This document shows positions 44,561 to 56,247 of a stretch of DNA of 64,000 bases, one piece after another. Position 1 is the stretch's first letter, and each line of letters begins with the position of its first letter. This DNA comes from Neoceratodus forsteri (Eukaryota; Chordata; Ceratodontiformes; Ceratodontidae), in the NCBI GenBank assembly GCA_016271365.2, contig CM057456.1, positions 667,761,501-667,825,500 on the forward strand, written 5' to 3'. The translations under genes were made by a program, and so were the position numbers. The notes under the pieces were generated by a model. That model saw only the letters and a list, made by a program, of their open reading frames with translations, did no database searches and had not been told where the DNA came from.

Positions 44561-44789
44561 TTATATCTTACTCATAGATTTGGTAATGGTATGCATTGTA
44601 TTGACCTCATGGAAACCAGCACCTTGTAGAATTGGGTATGGGGAAGTATGGGGGAGGGTGAATGGGTGGGGGTGGGTATGGAGAGTTTTGCAGAGATCTA
44701 TTTTATGTCAATTGTTACAAAGATTTTGTAATTCAAGGCTGTATGTGTTTATATTTTGTCTTGTTGTTATGTCTCTGCAACATACAATG

Positions 44790-44795
44790 AATAAA
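44790..44795 (+). terminator. Polyadenylation signal of LINE 2
   Basis: AATAAA about 20 bp before the 3' end of the element and its A-rich tail. Confidence 0.7.
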
Positions 44796-44828
44796 AAGTG
44801 AATGGCGAAAAAACCCACCAAAACAAGG

Positions 44829-45490
44829 ATACTGTAGCATGCCCAGAGGCACTATGGAAGCTCCAAGTTAGGTAGACAGTAAAACTGCCAACCTCCTGCA
44901 CAGTGACGGCACAATGGTATTGTGCTGCCCAATCCTCCAGTGTTTTCTGTTGGGGGCTGTGCCCCCCACACCCTCCGGACTTTAGGATTCTCAACTCCAG
45001 GTTAGAGTTGGTCCAGGGAAGGGGCAGAACACTGGGGGAAAGTGAAACCCAGAAACGGACCATTACAGCAACTGTTGCTGTAGCAGTCTTTTTCCATGTT
45101 TCGCCGTCAGGGTGTCAGGCAAAAGGGGGCCACCCAGGCACTATAGCCCTGCTTTACAGCCATACTACCTCTAATGAACATGATTCCATCATTCACTGGT
45201 CCTGCCACAATTAGCTGCCTGTCTTGCCCAGATCAACACCTTAGGCCACTCCAGTGCTGTTTTGCTTCCAGGCTTACAGCTATTCACATTCCTTAACTAT
45301 CCTTCTAGCACTTTCATGTCGGATGCCTTTTATTTGTTCTGTTTTGCTTCTCATTCCGTTATCTATGTTTCATCCTCCCCATGCTATTCCCAATTCTCCT
45401 TCATTGCTCTATTTCCTCCCTTCACCTCATTATTCCTGTATTGCTCATCATTCTACCTCACAGCTGCCAGCTGTCCTTTCCTTGCTCAGC
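44829..45490. other. Unassigned stretch flanking LINE 2
   Basis: Mixed to pyrimidine-rich sequence. GGGGGCTGTGCCCCC at about 44953 is a short perfect hairpin. No gene seen. Confidence 0.4.
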
Positions 45491-45494
45491 CCAT

Positions 45495-46010
45495 ACCAGC
45501 AGCCTAACAGCCTCTGTCCCTAACTCTGCCTTGAGAGGGATTGCAATGCAGGTGGACTTGCCCAGTCCACCGGGGATGGAAGCCTGTTTCATCCAACTAC
45601 ATTCTCTGCCATCTCCAGTTACTACCAGCAACCTGACGGTCTCTGTCCCTAACTCTACCTGGTGGGGTATCAAGTGAAGGTGAACTTGCCACATTTGCTA
45701 GGGATGGGAGTTCTGTTCTTTGTTTCCAGTTTCTCCCATCAATCCATCCTATACCATCGTTCCAACTGTCTGTCCCCAGCTCTGTCTAGAGAGGCATTGA
45801 GCAAAGGTGGGCTTTCCCTGTCTACTGGGGATGGGAGTCCATGCCATCCATCTTCATTTTCTACTGAAACCAATCTCTAATGATGCTCTGTCAGCCTCCA
45901 TCCTTGCCTCATGCTTTGGCATCTAAGTGAAGCTGGGATCGCTCCATCTCCTAGGGATGGGAGCATGCTTCATCCAATCACATTAATTACCAATTCCATT
46001 CTCTCCAGCA
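45495..46010. repeat. Degenerate tandem repeat, ~127-bp unit, four copies
   Basis: CTCTGTCCCTAACTCT(G/A)CCT at about 45513 and 45642, with diverged equivalents near 45768 and 45892, is followed each time by GGGATGGGAG- or GGGATGGAAG-type text and a CATCCAA(C/T) or CATCCATC word. Spacing falls from about 130 to 124 bp. Confidence 0.7.
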
Positions 46011-49000
46011 TTGTTCAGTTACCTTCCCCATACCTGGGCCATGTCAACTGTCACCCTGCCTTCTATCTCTGAATAAAGACCTGCAGGATCTCCCAGGCCT
46101 TATTCCTCTGCTCCTTCAGCATATCCATGGGCTTCAGAATCTGTCTCCTCTTTTGAAGACTGGAACATTCTAGCCAAGTGGCCTCACTGCAATTACCGAG
46201 TTGTCCTCTACTTAGTTTCTGCTTATTCCTTGGATACTGTATATGTTCTTTGTCCTCACTCCTGCGCTTCTTCCCATTCTGGATCTCAGACCCTGCCAGC
46301 ATAGTTTCCTGTCATCTGAATTTCAGGACTTCATGGCTTTGCATCCGTGTTTTTGTCCTGGACTTGTCTATGTCTGCATTCCTCTTCACTTCCTACCTCT
46401 CATACATCATAAACTGTTTCAAACTCCTTCCCTCTGAGAAGTATTGACCTTCCGTTTGTGTGCAACCTTCACCTTGGACTACACTTGGACCCTCTGGTAT
46501 CTACATGCTCCTTCTGTACCTGCCTCCATCCACCTCTTCAGTCTGCTGCGAGGGAACCTGCTATGGTTATCAGTCCCACTCTGAAATTCTGCCTGGATTC
46601 CTCCTTTCTCCTGTTCAGTGCCTGCCTTTTTCCCTTGTTGGATCATTTATCTCAGTATAAGTCCCCGGATGTGTTTTGCAGTTAATTGAATTATGCTCTG
46701 CTCCTTTGGCTACATGGCATTTAGGTTCTCCATGCCTCAATCCATTAACCTCCCAGCCTACATATCTTTCAAGATATTCACCATATTCTATTACTGCATT
46801 GTAAATGCTCCTTACTCAAATAACCTACCTTTGGCTGCCTGGCATATAAGGTATTCATGCTGCTCATTTCATTTCACTATGTCTGAAGAAACCATGGCAG
46901 TCAACTTCTTCACCTCCTTGATGCAATTACGCTAAGCCTCATTGATTCCCTTTCCAGTGTTATGGACTCTCACCACCTGATCTCCTACTTTCTATGCCAC
47001 CATTACTTTGGCTTTCTTAATGGACTTGGTTGGCTTGCTTTTTGCTGGCTTTGCACATATCAGCATTCTTGACAGTCAATCTTAACAGTCAGTCTCATTA
47101 GTCAGTTGTGTCAGTCCATCATATTAGTCACTCATCTCAGTCAATCATCTCAGTCAATCCCATTGTCTGACATGCTATTACCTGACCGACGGCCACTGGC
47201 TTCGGCTGGCCTCCTCCCATCTAACATTTCATTATTGATGTGCTTCCTGTTCATCAAAGTCTCCAGCATCTCCATAGCTTATTTGGGAGGACCGCTGTTC
47301 TTTGTGCTGCCCTGTACACGTCCGCCGATCCATCCAGCCCGGGGCTTCGGCACATTTGCTTCTGTGTCTTTTCTTTTGGACATTTTTCCCTGTTTGCTAC
47401 CATCCAGCACTCATTCATCTGTTTGATTTCATCTCCTGATTGACCTGCCTTATTCCCGTCTAGTGGCTGGCATAGCTCCTACTGTTCAGTGTTTCATTGG
47501 TTAGCAGATTTTTTCATCAACGAGACAATTCCTGGTTAGTTACATCCCTCCACCTGCATTACGTCTTGCATTCTGACAGTATGGAAGCACCTTTATTTCC
47601 TGATAATAACCAGTTGATCGTTCCTCAACATCCTACTGGATCATACCATATACAAGCTCTTACTTCCTGATTAACTGCACAGGACCGTTCCCCAGACATC
47701 CTATTAGAGTCAAACCCTATGGAAGCCATTGCCTCCTGATTTATGACACAGGTCCATTCATAGCTGAGTTCTTTTCTAAATGATTCCTTTCCAACAGAAG
47801 CATGAACTTACATTTTACTGGGATACCTCATATGTACATTAACTATAATCTCTCAAGGGAAGTCCTTCATACCCTACCTATCTTGCACTATCAGTTATTC
47901 AAATTGCACCATCATATCTAATATTGGCAGAGGCAGATCAGATTTTACCATGTCATCCCACTCATAGCCTCCTAGTATAGCTATGTAATGCACTTCAATG
48001 ACTTTTCTTCCCTCTGTTGTCTCAGAATATGCACCAACGCATCTCCAATGCATAGTTATCTGACAATTCACTGTCATGTTATCATTTCATTTATTTTATT
48101 CCCTGCTATTGCACTGTATCTTGTTGTTATGTTTCCCTTTTTATGTTTGTTTTTTGTACATTACTGGTATATGTTCAGGCCCTCCTTGTGAATGAGCCTA
48201 CTCAGTGGAGCTTTCCTGCAATAAGCTTGAACTAGAACTAGTTTACACAATCCTGAATCCTGTTCCCCAGCCTAGGACATCATAATACTTCAAGATATTA
48301 TCTATATCTCCACTTCAAGATTTACCAGTCAAGCCAGTCACCTTCCTAGGGGTTCTGCAATCCTATCAATCCTTCCTCATACTCATTTCAGTAAATACTA
48401 TCACCAAGTACAGTCTTCATTCCATTCCAGTACACTGCCATGCGAAACTGACTAGTTTATCCCTTTATAACAGTTAGACACTGCAACCATTCCTCATCAG
48501 CACCATCCAAGAACATGCAATCGACTCACTTGATGTGTATACTGCTCCTGATAGTGGACCATTTTTTTGGCCCATCAGTCAAGTTGACCAAGTCAAGACT
48601 CAGTCAAGACTCCTCTCTTTTAAGTCGCATCTACATATGTGCTGGACTCTAATCACTAGCAAGTCATCAACATGTGGGCTTCTCTAGCTCCTGCCACTGA
48701 TTCACTTATAGTACAGCAGGAAACATATCCATCATCTTGCCCATCGCAGTCCTTCCTGATTACTTGCTCACATATACCACATTTTAGCATTTATAACTCA
48801 TGATCAAGCCTCAAAAAATTCACACAGAAACTTTCCAATATTCATAGCCAGTTACTGTCTTCCAGCCTACTCCATCTTCAACTTCACTGCTTCTTCTTCT
48901 TTCCTCCAATTACACTCTTCAACTAGGTATCCAAGAGCTTCATTGATTTGGACTCCTTGTCGTCTCTTCAACATATGCCTCCATAGTGAATCATAGTGAA

Positions 49001-49750
49001 TTTACTGTACTCAAATCCATTTGACTATTTTTTTAAACATCATGGTTTATTCTTCTTTTTGTCTAGCCTTCATTCGATTTCTTTAAGCATCTCTGAGAAC
49101 CTTGCCAGCATCCATAAAATCACCAATCTACAAAAGAACTGGTCATTTTGTCCTGTCTTCTCTTTCTATAAGGTCTGTCAGATTACAGTAAGGAATTCTC
49201 AAAATCTATTTCCCATCATGTAATCGCCATAATGGAGCTCAGGAACCCATTCAGACAATATCATGATTTCCTCATGCTCAGATCTCCATGTTCTCTATGT
49301 ACCTCCGATAAATTATCACCACTATCAAACTAAATCATGGATCTCATTCAAGCCTTCCTTCAACAGCCCTACGTAATCCATATCCATCATCTGGACATCC
49401 TTTCAGATTGCATCTGCTTCTTCAACCACAAGAAATTGACCTTCCTGCACAAATATCAAAGACTTGGGACACAGACTTCATCAAGCTATGAACACCTAAA
49501 CCAGAATCAGAACTTACTTTAAGCATTTAGAATCATCTTCCCTTAGGTTTCCCTGATGATGGGCAGATCAGTAGCCATGGGTCCTCAGAATTTTCCTCCA
49601 TAGGGAGGGTTTCCTCTCCTGTGTGCTACTGGTCACACTCTTCATGAGTTGGAGGAGATAATCTTTGAGCTGTTAAATTATTCTTTTTGGGCCCTCTATT
49701 TCCTACTCACTACCGGGCTTACCTACCAAGGGTGGGAATAGAGAAAGGCC
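46010..49750. other. Long pyrimidine-rich tract, no gene recognised
   Basis: About 3.7 kb that is C/T-rich on the plus strand. Many overlapping open frames in all plus frames are composition artefacts, and none shows a domain. A degenerate CAGTCAATC-type repeat lies at 47070-47160. It may be the internal part of an unrecognised retroelement, but no protease, RT, integrase or recombinase motif was found. Confidence 0.4.
47070..47160. repeat. Degenerate CAGTCA(A)TC short tandem repeat
   Basis: ACAGTCAATCTTAACAGTCAG followed by repeated TCAGTCAATC and (T)TAGTCA words. Confidence 0.6.
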
Positions 49751-50165
49751 AAAGTTCAAAATCCATAAGTATACACAAGCACTATGTTATGCACCAAACA
49801 TTGAAATACTATTATTTTGATTGCTGTCTAGCCTGAAAGTTAACAGAGTAATAAGAAGTAAATTTTGTAACCCAGTGTCTAGATATACAAGAATAAGAGA
49901 AGTTACCCAACCCAAAAAAAAGAAAGAGGAAAGCATTTTCAGTAACTTTGCAAAATCATTGTAATTTTAACAGCAGCAGCGGTCATGATGCCATAAGATC
50001 AGTTAAAACTCCAATCAGCAAGCATAACCACATCTGACATAGTTATTTCAGAATCCTTGTCAGTAAAATCAGGAGCAGATATATGAAAGCTATAATTATA
50101 GTGGACAATTAAGTATTCAAAGCTGGCAGGCAGTGACTGCACATTGCAAGTCCAACTTGTACACC
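49751..50165 (-). other. Probable 3' non-coding part of the hAT element
   Basis: AT-rich sequence downstream (minus strand) of the hAT stop. The TIR and 8-bp duplication could not be located, so the element end is unknown. Confidence 0.35.
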
Positions 50166-52480
50166 CTTTTCACTTAAAAGAATCAAGCAGATGCATATTG
50201 AGCTGAATTAAAAATTGTTGCTGCACATGTTCAGCCTGCAAATGGAAGCAATGTGGCTGAACAATATACCCTGCAATGCTGAAGAGGTGTTCTGAGTGCG
50301 GCTGTGGGGTGGGGGCACACAATATATTTTCATGATACATGGAACAAAGCAGGGCATGATTATTTTTCAGTGTTCCAGTACACAAGAAGGTCCACATTAA
50401 AGTCCACAATCAGCTCATCCAAATAATTAGTGAGCATCTGCTCAGCAGGATGTGACAACAAATGTGTCCTCAGTCACTGCTTGTTCAGCAGAGAACTCAT
50501 GAGCAGTGACCAGTCATAATGATATGCTTTTGTAACCTGAGGTACAGTGTCATGGGCCTGTTTTGCTGACTTACCCTGTCTTCCTGCATCAGCAGGTAAC
50601 CTCATTGGCAGTAGAATGCCATCACCCACACTACTGTCACTTGGGCTGCCAGTGCCACTCATTCCATTTGTTCCAGAACTGTCTGAACTCCAAGCACCCT
50701 GTGAATGAAACAGGCCCATCTACTTCATGACTCCTTCAAGTTCACTACACAGTTGCTGCTGGTACTCACCCTGTGACATTGCATGGACAGACACAATGCC
50801 TCATTTGAATCTTGGGCCTAACAGGGTTGCAAACACATATCTAGTATTGTCACCTATAGTTGTAAACCGTGATATTAACTCCCTAGTAAGCCGTTCAATG
50901 AGTTCTTTGATGGGTTCTTGAAACAAGTTCATAGTGCCATGCACCTGGAAATACTCCATGGCTGACATGAGGAAATGGACAGCTGGGAATGACCTGAGTC
51001 AGTGAAGCAACTGTATATTTGAGTTTAGGTCATGGGTGCATTTCTCAGTGGGAGACAGAACCTGGACCATACCCTCAATGATGCTCCAATCTTGGTGTAG
51101 CAGTACCCAATCAATATCCTGCTCAATGGATAACTCATGTAGAGCACCCTTCTGTTCCAGCAAGCACTGCAACATATAACATGTGCTGTTCCATTGTGTA
51201 TTGACATCTTAGATTAATCGATGGTTTTGTAAACAGAGCTGGTCCTGAACAGTTTGCATCTCTCCGGTTTCATTAGCAGAATGATGGACATGGCTACAGA
51301 TGTCTCTGGAGGTATCAACAATATGAGAAGCACCCACACTACTCAGGAGAGCACCAGTGACCACAAGGTTCAATGTATGATCAATGCAACGGATTTCCTG
51401 GAAGTGGCCATCTCTAAGTGCTTTTACCATGTTCTTCCCATTATCTGTAATAAAGAACCCAACATGCAAATGTGTTATGCTAATCTAGGAGTCAAGCATT
51501 TCTTGCAAAGACTTAAGAATGTTAACACTGTTGTGTTCACTTGAGAGGATTACAACACTAAGAACAGACATCCAGTGGGATGGAATATTACTGCAGTCAA
51601 GGCAAGCGGAAGATGATGAGGAGTCAACAGCAGTTATGCAGCCATGTGCAACTTGTGTAGGTGAACACCGGTGGGCTGTGAGTGAGGGGTAGGCATGTAA
51701 TAACTTTTTAGTGGTTCATACATCATATGTACAGTGGAAAACTTTTCCCATGCTTGGGTCAGCAATTTCTCCACCTGACTGCAGCATAGATATTTAACAT
51801 GACAGTACAAGAAAAAGTAGTTCACATTGGTATGTGGTATCAAGGTTGCAAGAAATGTAGAAATCTACTGAATCCAGTCTTTTCAACAATAAAAATAAGG
51901 TTGGACATCCAGTGCAATCATTTCACCTATGAGCTGTGTGATCTGAACAGTTGTTGGGTGGGTTGGCAAGAACTTTGTGTGGGCCTGAAATGCTTCCATT
52001 ATTTGAGAGTAGGCTTTTGACATGGCATAGCCTTACTCCTGGCCCTTGTTTCAGTGAGGACAAATGCAGGTGATTGAGGCTGTTGGGGGGGGCACCATAA
52101 ACTACACATCTGCAGTCTCACTATTTGAACCAATTTGTGAGGGACTTGATGTTGTGCCTGTCAGAGTACTTGGTCAAGGACTGGAAACAAGATTTTGCTG
52201 GTGTTTGGTCACTTGATGACTGCCTCTGCCACCATCACCACCACCATCACTGCTAACTGAACCAGAAACTGGTTTTGCTTTTTGTAATGCAGTGTACAGT
52301 AGCATGAAGAGTTAACTCCAGCAGAGGCTTTATCCAAGTTAGCCACCTTTGGAGTCTTCTTCAAAAGGTGGTTCCAAGAACATGATGTGCTCAGTTTATC
52401 AACATTTGTACCATGGCTGAGACTCTGGCCACAGTGTGAACACAAAGATCTCCTTTTTATCATTCTCCTGCTCAATAAAA
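50166..52480 (-). pseudogene. hAT (BED-finger type) transposase, C-terminal portion
   Basis: Cut-and-paste transposase related to the ZBED group, minus strand. BED-finger core CSHCGQSLSHGTNVDK with SWNHLLKK (about 52448-52360); the second zinc histidine appears lost (KKTPK where KHP is usual). Then ITQLIGEMIALDVQPYF (about 51930), ITDNGKNMVKALRDGHFQEI and CIDHTLNLVVTGALLS (about 51450-51340), and a TQWNSTCYMLQCLLEQKGAL-like block (about 51200). Next come SRFTTIGDNTRYVFATLLGP with RFK (about 50880-50820), and a degraded C-terminal dimerisation segment with NYLDELIVDFNVDLLVYWN (about 50440-50360). Frames shift often and stops are frequent. The N-terminal exon lies beyond the Harbinger-type insertion, at 60230-60905. 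Confidence 0.82.
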
Positions 52481-52599
52481 CATGTCCAGATATTACTGTA
52501 AATTGAATTTGTACCTGACCTCCACCATCTTGTATGCTGCAAGTCCATTGCGCCCATGCGCAAGAGGCGCGCTATTCAAAAACTGAGCTGGCCAAGATG

Positions 52600-54280
52600 T
52601 GTCTACAGCAGATGACTGAATATCACACCACCTGTGCCATAGCGCACCTATGGAGGGGAAGCTGAGCAGATCTGATGTGCCATAGCTCAACAAGGGATGT
52701 TCAGCTGAGCAGTCCAGAGGCACCATAGCACAACCAGGGATGCCCCCCCCAGCAGCAGTGCAGCAATGCAACTGCACAACCAGGGATGTAGGGGCCCACC
52801 ACCCATGCCACAGATGGGCAGAGGAACACACAGCAGAGCAGACATCGTCCCCCTAAACCCCATGCACTGCACAACTGGGAGAGGGCTGGAATAACCACTG
52901 GCCCATGGAGACAAGCAACCAACCCACAGCTGGGCCATGGTGCCCCATCACACCCCCTGGCAAGCTGTGACTGGCACACAAGGAGGGCCGACCACCCCAT
53001 GCCGCACCATCCCCCCAATGCAGAGCACACCCTGCACCGTGACCCCTAGACACCCTTCCCAGGAGCAGTGTCCACCACTGCAGGAAACCCCATGCATGCC
53101 ACCACCCCCACTGTGACAATGCAACCCTGTGCACCACAGAACCATGTAAGGCAGCCCTACCACGAGCACCCATCAGTGGGTGGCAGCACACAGCGATGCA
53201 GCAATGGCATACACAGTGCCACCATGCACAGGCCCCCTGAGGTACAGCTGAGAGACCGACCATGCGTCGGCACACGAGGTACCCCACACGTGACAGGGCA
53301 TGCCCTGGACACCACCATCATGGTACAGCACCCAGCACACCCTCCCAAGGACACACCCCAACCTAGCATTTTCCACAACAGCCAGCGCAGACACCCACAG
53401 TGGTGCGTGGAAGCATGCACCACACCGGATGCAACACAGTGCATGGACAAACACCCACCCATACCCAAAGGCACAACAAAACAGGGACGCAGTAGCGGGG
53501 CAACCAAGCCCCCAGCGTGGGCCCATGGAAACCGTGTACACACAGCCTGCAGTCCTCCATGGCACAGAAGTACCAGCCACCCTGCTCAGGCACTGTGGAC
53601 CTGTATTCCACCATCATTTGCCCGGAGCACAAGTCACAGACAGTGGTGCACATCACCTGCAACACACACAAGCCACAGCATGGAGGTGGGACAACAACCG
53701 CAGAGGCCACAGGGTCACCTGAGGCAGACATGCATCACATCAGTGATAGGAGGCAACCCAGCATTGTGACAGGTACAGTGGCTGCCCTGCATGGACAGCC
53801 ACCAATGACATGCCAGCAGACTGTGCAGGTCACAGACATGCAAGGGTGTCAGCTGCACAGGCCATGGATGGGCTGATGGGGGTGCCATGGACACAGAACA
53901 TGCACCATGGACCACTGCACACAGTCATCCAGTGCACAGGGCACAACACACACACCACAGACACTGACTGATAGCTACTCCCACACCATAATCACTTCCC
54001 CACGGACACACACACATACCCATGACTGCACCACCCCTGACGCCATGCACACCACTGCAGCTGAGCACCTATTGCCCACTGCAAATCAGAGACCACCATA
54101 TTCATATCAAAAAACTTGTAATCAAAAATATCAAAAAGGACTATTTACAAAACTATGTACAAATGTGGGGGGGGATGGCCACAAACAAGGTGAGGGTGGG
54201 TAAGGGACAGGGATGAACAAATGGGACAGGAAAAGAGGGGTGTGAGGGTGGGTCCAGGGGAGTAGAGGAAATAAGGGGCA
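52600..54280. other. Left non-coding part of the Harbinger-type insertion
   Basis: CA-rich on the plus strand. A 233-codon plus-strand frame (53068-53769) and long minus-strand frames are low complexity with no domain, and are explained by skewed composition. TGAATATCAC at about 52616 is a variant of the terminal motif found elsewhere in the element. Confidence 0.4.
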
Positions 54281-54289
54281 TAAGGATGA

Positions 54290-55472
54290 TCAATGGGAGC
54301 CCTGCTCCCCGCTCTGGCTGCTCTGCCTCCTGTGTCTTCTCTGGACCCCAAGCCAGTCAATCCTTTGCAGGATCTCAAATGATGCCCGTGGCACACTGAG
54401 TATCTCCTGCAGTGCCTCCTGTATATTCTGCAGCTGGCGGACACCTAGGACAAGGGAGCACAGTCAATAGGTGTGAATGCACAGCCCCATACAGCCCACC
54501 CACTGTGCATGGCATACGGCTGTGGGACATGCCTCTGTGATGGTGTGTGACCACCCACAGTGATCACGTCCACAAGACCTGCCCACCCAGGTGCATACAG
54601 CCATGGGGACCGCTGCACACACCCACTGGCCAAGTCATGCACAACACCACAGTGGCTGTTTAGTGATATGGCTATGTCGTGCGAAGGCAGTGGCAGAGCC
54701 ATGTACCCGGTGCACGCATGGACCACCATTGACGCAGTCCCAGATATGCAGTGCCACTGGACAGTGCTGACTGTAACAAGTTGCGTGCATGGCAGTGGTG
54801 TCAGTGGATGGTGGCCATGCCCCGCTGCCCACCCTGTTACACAGCATGCAATAGTAATCATGGAGGTATGGCACTCACCATCATCAGGCCGGTCCCTCTG
54901 GTACTGTGGACCGTCGCCCCTCCTACCGGCCCTGTCGTCCTGCTGGCGCCTCAGCTCCCTGGCCAGACGCCTCTCTTCTGGCCCTGTGGTGCAAACACGG
55001 AGAGAGGAACATCAGTACAATCCTGTAGCAAAGTCCCCCTGCCCCCATGTGTGTGCAATCCCACCCAGCCAGACCCACCCACCCCACACCCTGATAACAC
55101 CACCACACCCAACACGGACCGTCCCTCCCCATGTTCCGGACACATACAACCATGATACCCATATGGAAGATAAAAGTGTGTGGATGTAACACCTACCTGA
55201 TCGTGGCAACATGCCCCTCCTGGTACGTGCCGCAGGTGGGAAAGCAGGTCCGGTTCCCTCCTCCTCAGGTTGCCATACCTGTGGCGGCACTGCTCTGCCA
55301 TCCACCCCCTTCCTGTGGCCTCCTCCAGGGCGTCAGCCACCTCCTCCCACACCTGGCTCCTGGACCTGTCCAGGGGTGCCTCCCCAAACAGTGGGCCATA
55401 AAGTGGCTCAACAATGGCCACCAGGTTGGCCAGTTCAATTTGGGTCCACTGGGCAGCCCTTCTCCTCGCCAT
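54290..55472 (-). CDS. Myb/SANT-like DNA-binding protein of the Harbinger-type element, three exons
   Basis: Harbinger elements need a Myb-like partner that binds the element ends and helps nuclear import of the transposase. Exon 1 (55472-55193) encodes MARRRAAQWTQIELANLVAI, then a SANT-like helix set with QVWEEVADALEEATGRGW and CRHRYGNLRRREPDLL (residues about 10-75). Exon 2 (54983-54879) is basic/Arg-rich (ERRLARELRRQQDD). Exon 3 (54444-54290) starts VRQLQNIQEALQEIL, an amphipathic helix likely for oligomerisation, and ends at a TGA. With donor GTAG|GTGTTA and acceptors CCACAG| and TCCTAG|, the three exons sum to 540 nt, a clean 180 codons without any stop. A stronger donor CAG|GTAGGT 4 nt upstream fits only with another acceptor. 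Divergently arranged with the gene at 56248. Confidence 0.75.
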
Positions 55473-55479
55473 CTCACTT

Positions 55480-56247
55480 ACTCAGTTGGTTCAAAATGGC
55501 ACTCTGCAGCGCGGCTCCACCATGTGCAGATGCTGCATGGTACAGCGCTGCCATTCCCTATCGCACTGTCACCAAACAGCACGATAATGGTGCACCCATG
55601 CCTGACGCATGGCACCTAGGGGGGCAAAGTCGGGCACAGGGTCAAGGGTCTCTGGCGCATGGACAGGCACAGTGCCATTGGAACCCAATGCATGTAGCGT
55701 GGTTGGGTGCCTCTGTGCTACCTCCAGGAGTGGCCTACCATGCTGTTGTCCCAGTGCGCCTATGATGCCCCAGTGCCACAGCGCCATATAGGTGAACATC
55801 ACTGTAGTGCCAATGGCACAATGGTGGCCGTGCCCTGCATTACCTCCTGTGCACAGCACTTCAGCAGTGTGGCAGATGCCTGCATCAGCTACCCGGGCAT
55901 GCGCAGTGAGGTGTGTACTGCGCATGTCACAGAACTGCACCCTTGGCTCAGCATGTTCAACACAATTGCGCAAAGCGCAACAGCGCGATATTCAGTCGTC
56001 ATATGCAAATCAGCTAATCAGCCATTCCGTGGCGCAGCACTGCAATTTGCCTCCACTTAAAGTTGCGCCTCACCTCATTTGCATGGGTTGCGCTATAAAA
56101 GTGTGACATTGGGCTGCACTGGCCATAGTCAGTTACTGCAGTCTATTAGTGAGTTGCATGCTGTTTGGGAGGGTGGACTGTGGATTTTGGGACATGCATG
56201 GGACTGCACAGTCACAGGTAACAACTTTCATTCTCACGGGCTAAATA
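55480..56247. promoter_or_regulatory. Divergent intergenic region with TATA box and GCGATATTCA motif
   Basis: Lies between two divergently oriented Myb-like genes. GCGATATTCA is at 55985-55994 amid several GCGCAA words. TATAAAA at 56093-56099 (TTGCGCTATAAAAGTGTG) is 155 bp before the ATG at 56248 and is a plausible core promoter for that gene. No TATA-like match is obvious for the minus-strand gene. Confidence 0.5.

Larger units (their letters stand above)
38791..44815 (+). mobile_element. Full-length L1/Tx1-type LINE 2 (6,025 bp) with 13-bp target duplication
   Basis: CACCAAAACAAGG is duplicated exactly at 38778-38790 and 44816-44828. The element starts GTGGGGAGTCACGTGATGC and ends with AATAAA plus an A-rich stretch (GCGAAAAAACC). 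Contents in order are 5' UTR (~150 bp), ORF1, an ~1.0-kb spacer, ORF2 and a short 3' UTR. The duplication length and A-rich tail fit target-primed reverse transcription. It is the best-preserved LINE of the window. Confidence 0.92.

Noticed and set aside
46178..47443. Cluster of plus-strand frames in all phases
   Set aside because: Frames in all three phases over the same bases indicate composition, not coding.
53068..53769. 233-codon plus-strand open frame
   Set aside because: Low-complexity His/Pro/Thr-rich product from CA-rich sequence. Long frames occur on the opposite strand over the same bases, and no domain is visible.
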